Shown: piece after piece, positions 54,743-64,000 of the stretch
Position numbering within the stretch: the stretch's first letter is position 1
How the letters are laid out: every line of letters begins with the position of its first letter
Source: Lathyrus oleraceus
Lineage: Eukaryota > Streptophyta > Magnoliopsida > Fabales > Fabaceae
Assembly (NCBI RefSeq): GCF_024323335.1
Contig: NC_066584.1
Coordinates: 234,996,994-235,060,993, forward strand
Reading direction: 5' to 3'
Length of the DNA stretch: 64,000 bases
The notes under the pieces: generated by a model
The model's database searches: none
What the model was told of the DNA's origin: nothing
The model's input: only the letters and a program-made list of their open reading frames with translations
Made by a program: the position numbers and the translations under genes

Positions 54743-57700
54743 CTATCATTCATTGGGTTTGCATTAGGAGAGATCACCAAACATATTTGATTGTATCATA
54801 CTTTGTTTTTCCTTGTTTACTAACCAAAATCCAAAAAATATGTCTAGTGTAGCTTTGTTTCTTTTGTAGGTAGTGTGTATATTCACTTGTGCCTCATCAA
54901 GCTCAGAACTAGGGTTTGAGACCATCAATGAAAGGGATAAAGTTAGAAAGGGTCCAAATTGGTTCTAAGCATCATATATGGATACCCATGTTCTTTATTT
55001 GTCATTTTGATCAAGAATTCATCAAGAGTTTGAAGTTTGTTTGTCAAGGAAGCCCTAATTCATCTAGGCATCTTGTGTGCCTTCCTCAGCAAGTTTCTTC
55101 AATAATTGGTCAAATATATTATGGTATACTTAATTTAACATCATCATAACCATATATGATCCTCCATGAGACCCAAATAGCAAAGTAACTTCAAGTTTGC
55201 AAGTTGGTTCAAGGAGGTTGACCAGAAAAGTCAACTGGTCAAATATAGGGTTCCCTAGACCCTATCTCCTACAATTTTTGTCATATGAAAATTATTCCAA
55301 GATGAATGTTACTCTTTATGACATTCCAAACAAATTTCATGTTAGCATCAAGATCTAAGTTTTCTTGGAAAGTCATTTTTTATGGTGAAAGATTATATGT
55401 CATTTTGTTTATGCCCTAGATAGAAGGTCAACTTCCAAGAACCATAACTTCCTTAATTTTTATGATATGAAGATGATCCAAGTTTTATGATTAGTTTCAT
55501 GATGTAGTATTCAACTTTTATTCTTTTATAAAGTTCAAATTCTACTTTTAAGGTCATGTTCCATGAGGAAACATTATAGGTCCATTTTGGTCCTCATCAT
55601 TGAACAATCAATTTTCCTCAACTTCTAAAATCTATAACTTCATCATGAAAGATCCAAATGGAGTCAAATTTGTGACCAAATTGAATATAATTAACTATAT
55701 ACAACTTTGTAGAAGGAATTAGAGTTATTTTAAACTCATAGAAAAAGTTATTCAAGATAGAAAAATGGGTCATTTGACTTTTACCTTAGAAAATTTTCAA
55801 GTATGTTTGATTCCTCTAACTTCAAAATCAGAATTCATCATGTTCCAAGATTCAAATGGAAAAAGTACAAACATCAAAGTTGTTCCCCATGATAGTAGCT
55901 TTATAAATAGTCCAAGATCATTCCATTTGGACAAGATTTTAGGGACTTGCGCATGGCTTTTTTGCATGGCCCAATTTGGAAACATTTGATTCCAATTGTC
56001 ACACTACTTTACATGGCATCATGTTATGATCTCAACATCATTTGTGCACGAATTTGGTTGGATTGCAATGATCATTTGGGCCTGAACATATGCTCATGCA
56101 CCCATGCACATGAAATTACTATTTTTGGTTCAGATTTGAAATGGTGTAGAAATGAATTGCATTGCCTATAAATTGAACTCCATGGCCTCAAAATTGAGGA
56201 GAAACCTTTACCCAAGATGTTCCAAGAAATCCCAGAACCTCACATTAGAGAATATCTTGAGGATTTCATTGAAATCGAGCTTCTAGTTCAACTTTTGTTT
56301 CTGAACTAGAACTCCAAGGATTCATAGCCGTTTTCACTCTAATCATCTCCTGCAAGCAAGAGGAATAAAAACCAAGTGAAATTGCATCAAGATCGAGCCT
56401 TATAGTTGCTATCTGAAGGTGAATTTTCACAAACTTCTCTTCTTCGATTCTCACTCATTTCTTAAGATTTTGGCTTGATTTGTGGTTGGCTGAAGTCCTA
56501 CCAATGTAGGCATTGATACTGAGTTGCTTTGAGGTTGAATCGAAGCAATTCAGTTTGTATACCTCAATTTTCAACTCCATATTTCTCATGATAGAGTGAG
56601 AGTTGGAAAATTTGGAGGTCATATTTGGAATCCTCGTGATTTTCTCTTCAAGTTGATGTATGATCCGTAAATTTTTGTGAACTTTTTTACTTGACCAGTC
56701 CGGTGAAGTGGCCAGAGAAGATGACTGGAGCTAGGGCTCCGGTGATGTGTTGGCACTGTCCAAGCCATCTGATCATGTGGCCACGTTCTAATCTGGTCCA
56801 TCTATTTTGATTACCTTTGTTACATGTGTGTTGACTGCAGTGCATGATGGATGATATGCGAGTAGCCATCAGATCTGCCACCTCAATTAATGAGGGAGAT
56901 TCCATGGCCCTTGTTTTTTTTTATTTGTTTTAATTTTCCAAATTAATTTTTAAATAGCATTTTCTTATTAATTTCAGTATAATTTCAATTTTAATCCAAA
57001 AAATATGGGACTACCACAAATAATTTCCTCTTCCCATTTCTGATTTAAAATTATTTTTGGATTGAGTTTTATATTTTTAGTGAAATTTATAAATTTTTTT
57101 ACTTGTTTTAATTGATTTTAAAATAATTATGACTTTAAAAAAATGCCAAAAAATTAGTCAATGGTCATTTGACCTTGTTTGACCTATGATAAATCCCTTG
57201 GCCATTTCTTTGATGATTTGAAGGATTTTAGGTTTTTGCCCTTTTAAAAATCATTTTCTCCATTTTAAAATTTGATTTAAATGGTTTTAATTTCTTTAAT
57301 ATTTTGTTGAGTTATTTTATTGACTTTGTATTGACTCAACTTCTGTTTGGCCTTGGTCTTGGTTGAATTGGACTTTAATTTGGTCAATACCATTAGATTT
57401 AAAGGGTTGATGAAGTTTAAACTTCAGCCCTCAAGATGAATGAATGGTATTGATCAAGTGAGGTTCATTCCTAGATCAATTTGGGGATCTTTTCCACTTC
57501 ATCTCTTCATCTTTATCTCCTTTCTTCCCCAATCCATTTCATGGCCAATGAATTCTCATAGATCAAAATGCTAGTTGATTCATTTATGACCTTGTGTAAG
57601 ATGAATCAACATGAGCTTGATTAAGATATGTCCATCCCCCCCTTTTTTTGTGCTATACTTTAGGATCTTGGTCTTTATACATTGTCTCTTGCATGTATTA

Positions 57701-59675
57701 ACACCAATATTATTATTTTCCGACCTCGGATAGTTGTGACGTCTATATAAGTCCAATTATGATTGCTTAACATAGCGTTAAATTTGTCCCGAAAGCAATA
57801 GTATTTTTGTAAGTGAGGTTGTAAGTCTCCTATTCCTCATGGTATTGTATGAAGATTTTTCCTCTTTTCCATTTGTGAGAGCTAGTGGCATACTTATTGA
57901 TTTATCCAAGTTGGAGTCCTTCTCATGAATGATGTCTAGGTTCATATCTTCATGCTTGTGAGTGGATGGTTGAGTGTTCTTCAAAAAATGACTAAAAAGA
58001 ATCTTTTCTTCTTCCACTAAAATTTACTAACATCTTTTGTATTGACTTTATTTTAGTGTCATTTACTTTAATGCACTTTAAATTCTTACATTTTATCATT
58101 CCTTGTCATTTACATTTCATGCAATTTGTTTATGTTTCAGTCATTTTCACTTTGCTCACTTGAGCCATATTTTGTACTTGTATTATGTCATGTGCTTGCG
58201 ATCTTGTTTTGTTTGTGGTCTTAGGACCTTAAAACACTTAATAAAAATAAAAACATTAAAAAATACATTGGTGGACTAATGGACCTCTGTTTGTGACTTC
58301 ATTTGGACCTATGGACTTAGAGTAGGCAACATCTTTGTGCTTTGGAAGAGAACTTGTCCAATGCCATTATTTGAGAATATTTCTTGGTAAATTCCATTCA
58401 TCTGATACAAGCATAAGATACTTCCCTTGGTTTATCTGATACACTCTTTCTTTGTGCCTAAGTTGTTATTTTAATCTTATTGATATTATTTGATGCTTTC
58501 TCTTTGAGTTAGTTTCATGGGATATTTCATCTCATACGTCCTAAAGGACATTGAAGATTTCTTGCTTTGGAGTGCTTGCTTGGATGTTTGGTTATCTTTA
58601 TATGATACCATTGGTCTTCTTATTAATTGGTTGGATGATTATGCTTTGTTGCTTGCTTAACAATCCAAAGGAAATGGGTTTCTATCTGACATTATTGTCT
58701 TGTGGATGCTTCCCATTGGTTAGACCTTTTCAACTCTAAACTTTTAAATCTTGTATAGGATAGTCCCTTCATCTCCTCTTCCTTATTTAATTTCAAAATC
58801 TCTCCCTCTTTTTCAAAACTTTTTTGCTTGTGATTTTCAACTTAGACTTGTTTTAATGGGTAGAAACCTTGGCCTTATGCCATTGGTTTTCAAAATATTT
58901 TCTTAAATAAAACTTGTAATAAACTTAATCATATTGACCTTATTTTCAAAAAAACAAAAAAAAAACTAACAACCTCATATAATCATTTTGGCCGATTTGT
59001 GCCTTTTCTTTTAAACTTTTCAGAAAAGAAGCATTTAGATTTAAGTTATCTTTGGTTGAGATATAATTCTACCATTCTATGATATATTGATTGTAAGACT
59101 TTCCATTTATTAGGGGTTAGTGGCATACTTGTTGATTGAATCCAAGTTGGAGTCCTCCCTCTTAAATGTTGTAAAGCCCTCATTATCGGTGGATGTTTAG
59201 TTGAGTATTCTCCAAATGATAACAAAAGATGTTTAAACTTTTGTTAAAACCAATCCACCCATCTTTGAAATTTTTACCAAGAACTACGAGGTTTTTATCC
59301 CTCATTTTTATGTTGGTACGTAGGCATAAGACCGAAGGTCTTGTCAAACACAAAAATGTAAATAAATGAATTCTTTTCTCATCCCCTCATTCTATTTTTT
59401 AGCAAACATCATTTTCAACTAAAACACTTACACACAAAAAAGGCTCCCTAGTAGTACCTAGGATACTTTGGGTGCTAATACCTTCCCTCTGTGTAACCAA
59501 CCCCCTTACCTGTAATCTCTGACATTTTATTGGTTTTATTTTGAAAACTTCTTATCTTTGGGTTTTGTTCGTACTTTTCCCTTTTCCTTTAGAAACAATA
59601 AAAGTACGGTGGTTACTCTTGTTTTATTAATGCTGAGCTAACCAATAACTCAGTGGTCATAAATTTACCGCTACA
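54743..59675 (+). repeat. Element B 3' LTR (first about 50 bp missing)
   Basis: Collinear with the 5' LTR from its base about 50 onwards. It retains the U5 end: AATACCTTCCCTCTGTGTAA near 59480 and GGTGGTTACTCTTG near 59610, then CCGCTACA at 59675, typical of legume Ogre-like LTRs. Frames inside (54916-55149, 55765-56171, 57778-58017, 58551-58739) mirror those of the other LTR and are not genes. Confidence 0.9.
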
Positions 59676-60065
59676 ATAACCAACACTTAAGAAGTATTCA
59701 GATAGCGGGAGCACTGAACCCTTTGTATATATCGGCGCAAGCTTCTTCAAATTCTGGGAGTTGTATCCCGAACTAGTATGGTCCTTGTTGGCAGGCAGCT
59801 CAAGCATCCTCCCCCAACCCAAAGGGTTTCAATTTCGTATGATAGTTAAAGCATCTTGGAGAGTGGCCATTGGAAATCCATCTTTCTTAGATTCATCCCT
59901 TATCGGGAAAACCATTTCAACATTGACTACCTCGAACGATTGAAATAGGATTTCCTTTATCTCCCCCTCTCCTTTAATATAGAGGAACAACTTCAGATGA
60001 CTCACCAGAAAATCTTATTCACCTTCCACCACTACCATCTTGTTGTTCACTACAAATTTCAGCCT
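59676..60065 (-). pseudogene. Ogre post-protease linker, proximal part
   Basis: The minus frame from 59822 reads GWGRMLELPANKDHTSSGYN and LAPIYTKGSVLPLSEYFLSVGY before entering the end of element B. The sequence just before it (59823-60065) has stops but resembles the region after protease. It joins 45427-45292 once element B is removed. Confidence 0.75.
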
Positions 60066-60538
60066 CTAGTGGAGCGTCGAAGTGATGACTCCAGCAGAAT
60101 GAATCCACGGTATTCCTAGCAGGAAATTGTAGGTTGGGTGGATATCCATTACAAAGAAGGTGATGAAGAAGGTATGGGGACCAATCTTCCTAGGTAGGTT
60201 TATCTCACTGATCACGGTCCTCCTCGACCTGTCAAACACTCTTACAACCAGTTCACTTGGTTTCATGACAAGTCCTTCAATAGTAAGCTTAGCCAAAGAG
60301 CCCTTAGGCATCTCATTAAGGGAGGAACCAATGTCTACCAACACTCTAGAGAGAACCATGTCCACACACTCAACAGAGATGTGGAGGGCCTTATTATGGT
60401 TTCTTCCCTTAGTGGGGAGCTCTGTGTCGTTAAATCCCAAACTCAAGTTGGTGGCTATATTGTTGACTACACCTTCAAACTGGCAGACCGAGATTTCTTG
60501 GGGTACGTGGGAAGCCTTTAGGAACTTCACCAAAGCTC
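60066..60538 (-). pseudogene. Ogre aspartic protease (open frame, altered active site)
   Basis: The frame 60066-60533 is 155 codons with a full protease domain: MVLSRVLVDIGSSLNEMPKG (active Asp kept; the usual D-T-G-S reads D-I-G-S), VVRVFDRSRRTVISEINLP, then FFVMDIHPTYNFLLGIPWIH, where family members have LLGRPWIH. Role: maturation of Gag-Pol. The frame is uninterrupted, but the Thr-to-Ile change next to the catalytic Asp would be expected to weaken or abolish activity. It overlaps the gag-linker frame by a few codons in a different phase, so a frameshift separates them. Confidence 0.88.
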
Positions 60539-61486
60539 TTATTGGGCCTCTGAGAAAATAATTAAAGATAATATTGAAATTTTGGAGGGTGTTTGGTTGA
60601 GTTGCTCAACCACCCGATAGTCACTTCTCTTGATGATACGCAGGAACTCATCTACTTCACTGGTTGTCGGAGGGTCTTGCCTTGGTTGGACATTATCAAC
60701 TTGCTTTCCCCTGTCCTGGGTTGATGGACCACCATTCTCAATTGGAGGTGGTGCTGGTGCAAAGATTCTGTCGCTTTTGGTCACGCTGCCGGTTCTGGTA
60801 ATGCTTATCAACGGGTCATCATATTTGATTGGTTCCACTTGTATTTGCTGGTCGTGGATGTAAACCAGTGTGTCGTACATCCAAGGGACTGCTCTGGTGT
60901 CGTTGTACGAAAATGATGTTGGAACTGTTATAATCATTGGAGTAAAAGGGTGCGCTGAAAGAGTCACTTGAGAAAGATTATATGGGATTTGCAAGGGAGG
61001 AACTTCGTCGTACAAAATCTCAAGGGTTAAGACATCCTTAATAGTGGAGGGTCGATCAATTATCAATATTCCTTGGTCCATGAGAGTTTGAATAGAAGCC
61101 TTCAAAACTTCACATTGTTGTGGGTATTTTAAACAATATTCACAAGTCTGAGGACAAACGAAGAATGTGTCGCTTCTCAATAGAACGTTCTTAATTTCCA
61201 AAAGTAGGGTCTTCAAATCATTGACATAGGTTATTAACTTTCTTCTGCTATTCAATTCCACCATGTTTACATTTGTCTTATCATGGGGAGGCATAGGATT
61301 GTTGTTTAGGTTCAGGCCATTAGGCGCAAACGTGATTGCCTTGGAGTCGATCAGATCCTGCACTTTATATTTCAATGCTTTACAATTTTCAATAGAGTTC
61401 CCGGGAGCACCAGAATGGAACTCACAACGAACATTTGTATCGTATCTGGGAGGAAGGACCGCTGGTGGGGGTCCTAACTCTCTCAA
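60539..61486 (-). pseudogene. Ogre gag C-terminal/protease linker (315-codon open frame)
   Basis: Begins near a CCHH-like knuckle, RCEFHSGAPGNSIENCKALK, followed by VQDLIDSKAITF and NPMPPHDKTNVNMVE, the sequence that precedes protease in Ogre Gag-Pol. Later CPQTCEYCLKYPQQCEVLKA keeps several Cys, and VPWMYD... matches the family's 'VPW.Y' block. The C-terminus EVDEFLRIIKRSDYRVVEQLNQTPSKISILSLI runs into the start of protease with a phase change. The longest open frame of the Ogre outside RT. Confidence 0.85.
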
Positions 61487-62850
61487 TTATACAAGCGGTC
61501 CTCTTAGAAGGTAAGGTAAAATATGTCTATATGGAATTGGAATTGGGTCAAACCTCCTATCAGGTCTCCTTAATCTTTGTTGTTGCGGTTGATATTGTTG
61601 TTGTTGACGTTGTTGTTGCGGCTGATAACATTGTTGATTTTGTTGTGGCTATTGACGTGGTTGATATTGTTGTTCATGTTGTGATTTCTAAATAGGAATA
61701 ATAAGAGTTTGTTGTTGTTGTTGAATGGGAGCCACAGTAGCTACTTTTTGATAGGTTGGATTTCTGGTTCGGATGATGGTTGTGGCACTGGTCTCACCTT
61801 CTCTCTTTTTACCCTAGGGAAAAAAGGGATTCTTTGTTGCACCTGATGCACTGACAGAGTTTTGGATCTTGCCCATCTTGATCATATTTTAAATTCTTTC
61901 GCCGACTAAGATTAAGTAAGAAAAACCTAAAGAGGTGCTCCCCACCATTCTGTCAAGATATGGGCCATGTAGGTTACCCATAAACATGTATATTAGCTCC
62001 CTTTCTAGTAATGGGGTTGTACCCTGGTAGCTAACTCCCTCCACAGTTGGGCATATTACTTAAATGTTTCTTCATACCTCTATGTTAGATTTTACAGTTG
62101 CGTTCGATTAGGAGCCATATCAGTATTGTACTAATAGGGCTTAAGGAACGCCTCGACCCTCTCCCTCCAGGTGTGAATATGAGTGCCCTCGAGTTGTATA
62201 TACTAGTCTAAGAATGACCTGCTAAGGGAATCTAGGAAAAATGCATTAAGATCCGATCATCACCAGAATAAGCAGCCATCTTCCGAAAGTATGCTCCAAT
62301 GTGAGTCATCAGGTCATTGTTTCCCTTATACTTTTCAAATTCGGAGACTTTGAACTTAGCTAGAATAGAAACACCTAACACTAGACACATTTCTACTGCG
62401 TCAAGACCCAACACGTTCATACTCTCCATTTCCCTAAGGTTCTCCTCAATAGCCTTCACCTTCTTCTCTACCTCGTTGGTCGTTGGACCGAAAGCGTCAT
62501 ACTGAGAGGCAGCCCTTAGACTGAAGGATGCATCATACTGATCGTCTATTTCAATGACAGGAGGATGAAGATTGACTGTCGAGTGCGCCAATATGGACGG
62601 GAGGGTCAACCTGAGGAGGAGGGGGAGAAGGAATCGGATTCTCAACCACTGGAGGAATGGGAGGATTTACATCATTAGCCCACTGGCTCGTTTCTTCCTC
62701 TATCTTCGCCATGATCTCCTGGCCTCTTGCTACCGCTTGTATAGTCTCCATCAATTTCCTCATCTGGGACCGTACCTGGGATACCTCTTCCTGGAATGCA
62801 GCTTAATTTTGTTGAAGTTGTTCCATGACTGCTTGTTGATTCCTTCGTGT
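61487..62850 (-). pseudogene. Ogre gag N-terminal and core region (broken)
   Basis: The start region at 62551-62850 encodes MRKLMETIQAVARGQEIMAK and a Pro-rich PSPPPPQVDPP. 62232-62645 gives VEKKVKAIEENLREMESMNV, then ADLCLVLGV-type residues and KFKVSEFEKYKGNNDLMTHI, the family's 'VxFKxPDFEKYKG' block. The gag core at 61830-62230 is shifted and stopped. 61550-61740 is a low-complexity Gln-rich stretch (TTGTTG on the plus strand). Role: capsid protein. Confidence 0.85.
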
Positions 62851-63149
62851 ATTATACCAGAAAGTCAATTTGAGAGTAGGGTTCTGGTCAGAAAAAAGGG
62901 TGGATCGATGAGTTTTTATGTTTTTATGTTTTGAAAAATGCAAATGATGCATGAGTTTTTTTGTTTTATGTTAATGCAAAGCTCTTTTAGTTAATCGTGT
63001 TTATTCATTACAAGAATTAAATTCACAATCACAGACAAAGGAAAACACCATAGAGAGAATCACAAAGCTTCTATTCATCCTTTGAAGGGAAAGACAAGTT
63101 ACAATACATGAAAGTTGCAAAGTATAAGTAGCCGAAACAAATAAACTAA
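62851..63149 (-). other. Spacer between Ogre ORF1 and gag
   Basis: About 300 bp, AT-rich on the ORF1 side, with no recognisable coding. A spacer of this kind between ORF1 and gag is usual in Ogre. Confidence 0.6.
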
Positions 63150-64000
63150 CTAAATGTCAACCCTGAAAGTGACCCCTTGAGATTTGCAGAGAGCCTCAAT
63201 GTCAGTAATGAGTTCGTCCATCATCTTCTTGCAGAATTTGATGAAGTGACAGACCTTCTCGTGGTTATTATCTGGGCATATGATCAGATCAGCCTCCTTT
63301 AACTTGCCGGGGAAGTCTTGAAGGGCATAGTTAGTCAACATTGCCATGTTGGCGTATTTGTCCCTCCACTCGTTGTAAAGGGTTTAGAGGTTATGGATGA
63401 TTCCATCCCTTTGAGCAATGGCAACTTCGGCTCCATGGTAACGGTCTTCCCAATGTCTATAGTTGTTTTGCAACTCCACATAGGCTTGGTCATAGATCCC
63501 CCTCTTCAGGTTCTTGATTTTTTCGCAAGCTCGCCCAAGGTTGAACTGCTCGTGTAAGAAGCTTTAGTGAATATGCTCTCTCTAGTTGTTCCTTAGCTAG
63601 GAAGCCCTTGAACTCCTTGAGAGTGGTCCTTAGTTCGAGGATCTGGGCTTCATAGTCTTCCCTTTCCTCTTTCTTCATTGCATTTGACCTCTCAACAGTT
63701 TTCTCAAGGTCTATGATGACTCAGTGAGCTTGATCGAACTTGTCGTTATGGAAGTCTAGCGCAGAATTAGCTCCTTGTAGAGCTCCACCAACCCAAAATC
63801 TTTGTCCCTCGGCTATTCAATGCCTCTTTTTGCTATCCTCGAACTTTTCACAAACTTGCTTACCCTTATCCTCCAAGATGTGGTTACGTTCTTTGGCACG
63901 ATTGAGTTGGACTCGTAATTGAATGTTTTCCAACTCAAGCTCTTTGATTTGGCTGGTAAGCTTGTACATGTCCTCTTGTAGGATAGGCTCGGGCTCAAGC
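63150..64000 (-). pseudogene. Ogre ORF1 (extra gene upstream of gag), C-terminal part
   Basis: Frames on the minus strand, cut by the window edge, give a coiled-coil-rich protein: 63813-63998 (one frame), 63490-63678 with REDYEAQILELRTTLKEFKG, and 63150-63347 with MAMLTNYALQDFPGKLKEAD, FIKFCKKMMDELI and IEALCKSQGVTFRVDI before a stop at 63150. ALQDFPGKLKEAD and the F-x-x-F-C-x-x-M/L segment match the C-terminal part of Ogre ORF1. Frame changes near 63700 and 63480 show decay. Biochemical role unknown; its presence identifies the element as Ogre. Confidence 0.75.

Larger units (their letters stand above)
45428..59675 (+). mobile_element. Element B: internally deleted Ogre-like retrotransposon nested in Ogre
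   Basis: Starts TGTAAGACCC at 45428 and ends CCGCTACA at 59675. Flanks GTAGC (45423-45427) and ATAAC (59676-59680) agree at 3 of 5 positions, with two transitions, and host Ogre frame continuity supports the junction. LTR copies: 45428-49592 (3' end missing) and 54743-59675 (first about 50 bp missing). Internally it keeps an ORF1 remnant, gag, a candidate intron, RT and RNase H, but the PBS, protease and integrase are deleted. It could not have moved on its own in this form, so the deletions are probably later than insertion, or it was mobilised in trans. Confidence 0.88.
6642..64000 (-). mobile_element. Ogre-type Ty3/gypsy retrotransposon, minus strand, with nested insertions
   Basis: Read on the minus strand from the window edge the order is ORF1 (64000-63150), gag and protease (62850-60066), a spacer interrupted by element B (45428-59675), then RT, RNase H, archaeal-type RNase H and integrase (45050-41578), a 3' UTR with tandem repeats (41577-39501), a polypurine tract (39500-39487) and a 3' LTR starting TGTCATACCC at 39486. 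That LTR is interrupted by element A (8692-37115) and ends ATAGAGACA at 6642. Without insertions the LTR is about 4.4 kb and the visible element about 14.7 kb. ORF1 upstream of gag, two RNase H domains and giant LTRs are hallmarks of Ogre in the Tat lineage. The 5' LTR lies beyond 64000. Confidence 0.85.

Noticed and set aside
54916..55149. Small conserved protein (also at 45645-45899)
   Set aside because: The two frames are the same LTR position in the two LTRs of element B; frame length and sequence differ by stops, as expected of non-coding LTR sequence.

Overview
The window is nuclear DNA from a flowering plant, most likely a legume of the pea/vetch tribe (Fabeae). The clade is inferred from two Ogre-type giant Ty3/gypsy retrotransposons with LTRs of about 4.4-4.9 kb, an extra ORF1 upstream of gag and a candidate intron in pol. 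I see no supportable host gene. Almost all 64 kb can be explained as transposable elements inserted into one another, and the insertions can be ordered from their target-site duplications (TSDs) and from interrupted reading frames.

Layout. 1-1360: CACTA-like terminal sequence with palindromic subterminal repeats and a TTG/TTC low-complexity tract. 1360-6641: a decayed minus-strand LINE, interrupted by a 1.9-kb solo LTR (3415-5279). 6642-64000 and beyond: a large minus-strand Ogre element. Its 3' LTR is 6642-8691 plus 37116-39486, its 3' UTR with tandem repeats is 39487-41577, its integrase, RNase H and RT are 41578-45427, and its protease, gag and ORF1 are 59676-64000. The Ogre 5' LTR lies beyond the window.

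Two large insertions split this Ogre. Element A (8692-37115, plus strand, 642-bp LTRs, TSD GGTGC) sits in the 3' LTR, inside a tRNA-like SINE sequence. It has decayed Tat-type gag-pol genes and an antisense gene with a plant mobile domain (PMD). Element B (45428-59675, plus strand) is a second Ogre-like copy that has lost protease, integrase and the PBS region.

Element A is itself split inside its integrase by element C (15426-31948, plus strand, chromovirus-like, ruined pol). Element C is split after the third base of its 5' LTR by element D (15429-23788, minus strand, Tekay-like chromovirus, TSD GGTGT). D is young: I count 13 substitutions and 2 single-base indels between its 1.9-kb LTRs. 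Its polyprotein is intact except for one frameshift in integrase. LTR divergence falls with nesting depth: about 9% in A, about 4% in C (sampled) and 0.7% in D.

The genes do not form a host pathway. Only element D looks close to functional. The less ordinary content is the antisense PMD gene, a hairpin array in the D leader, matching candidate introns in two Ogre copies, and repair scars (templated filler, a perfect 35-bp inverted duplication) in element C. All coordinates, divergences and translations were worked out by eye.
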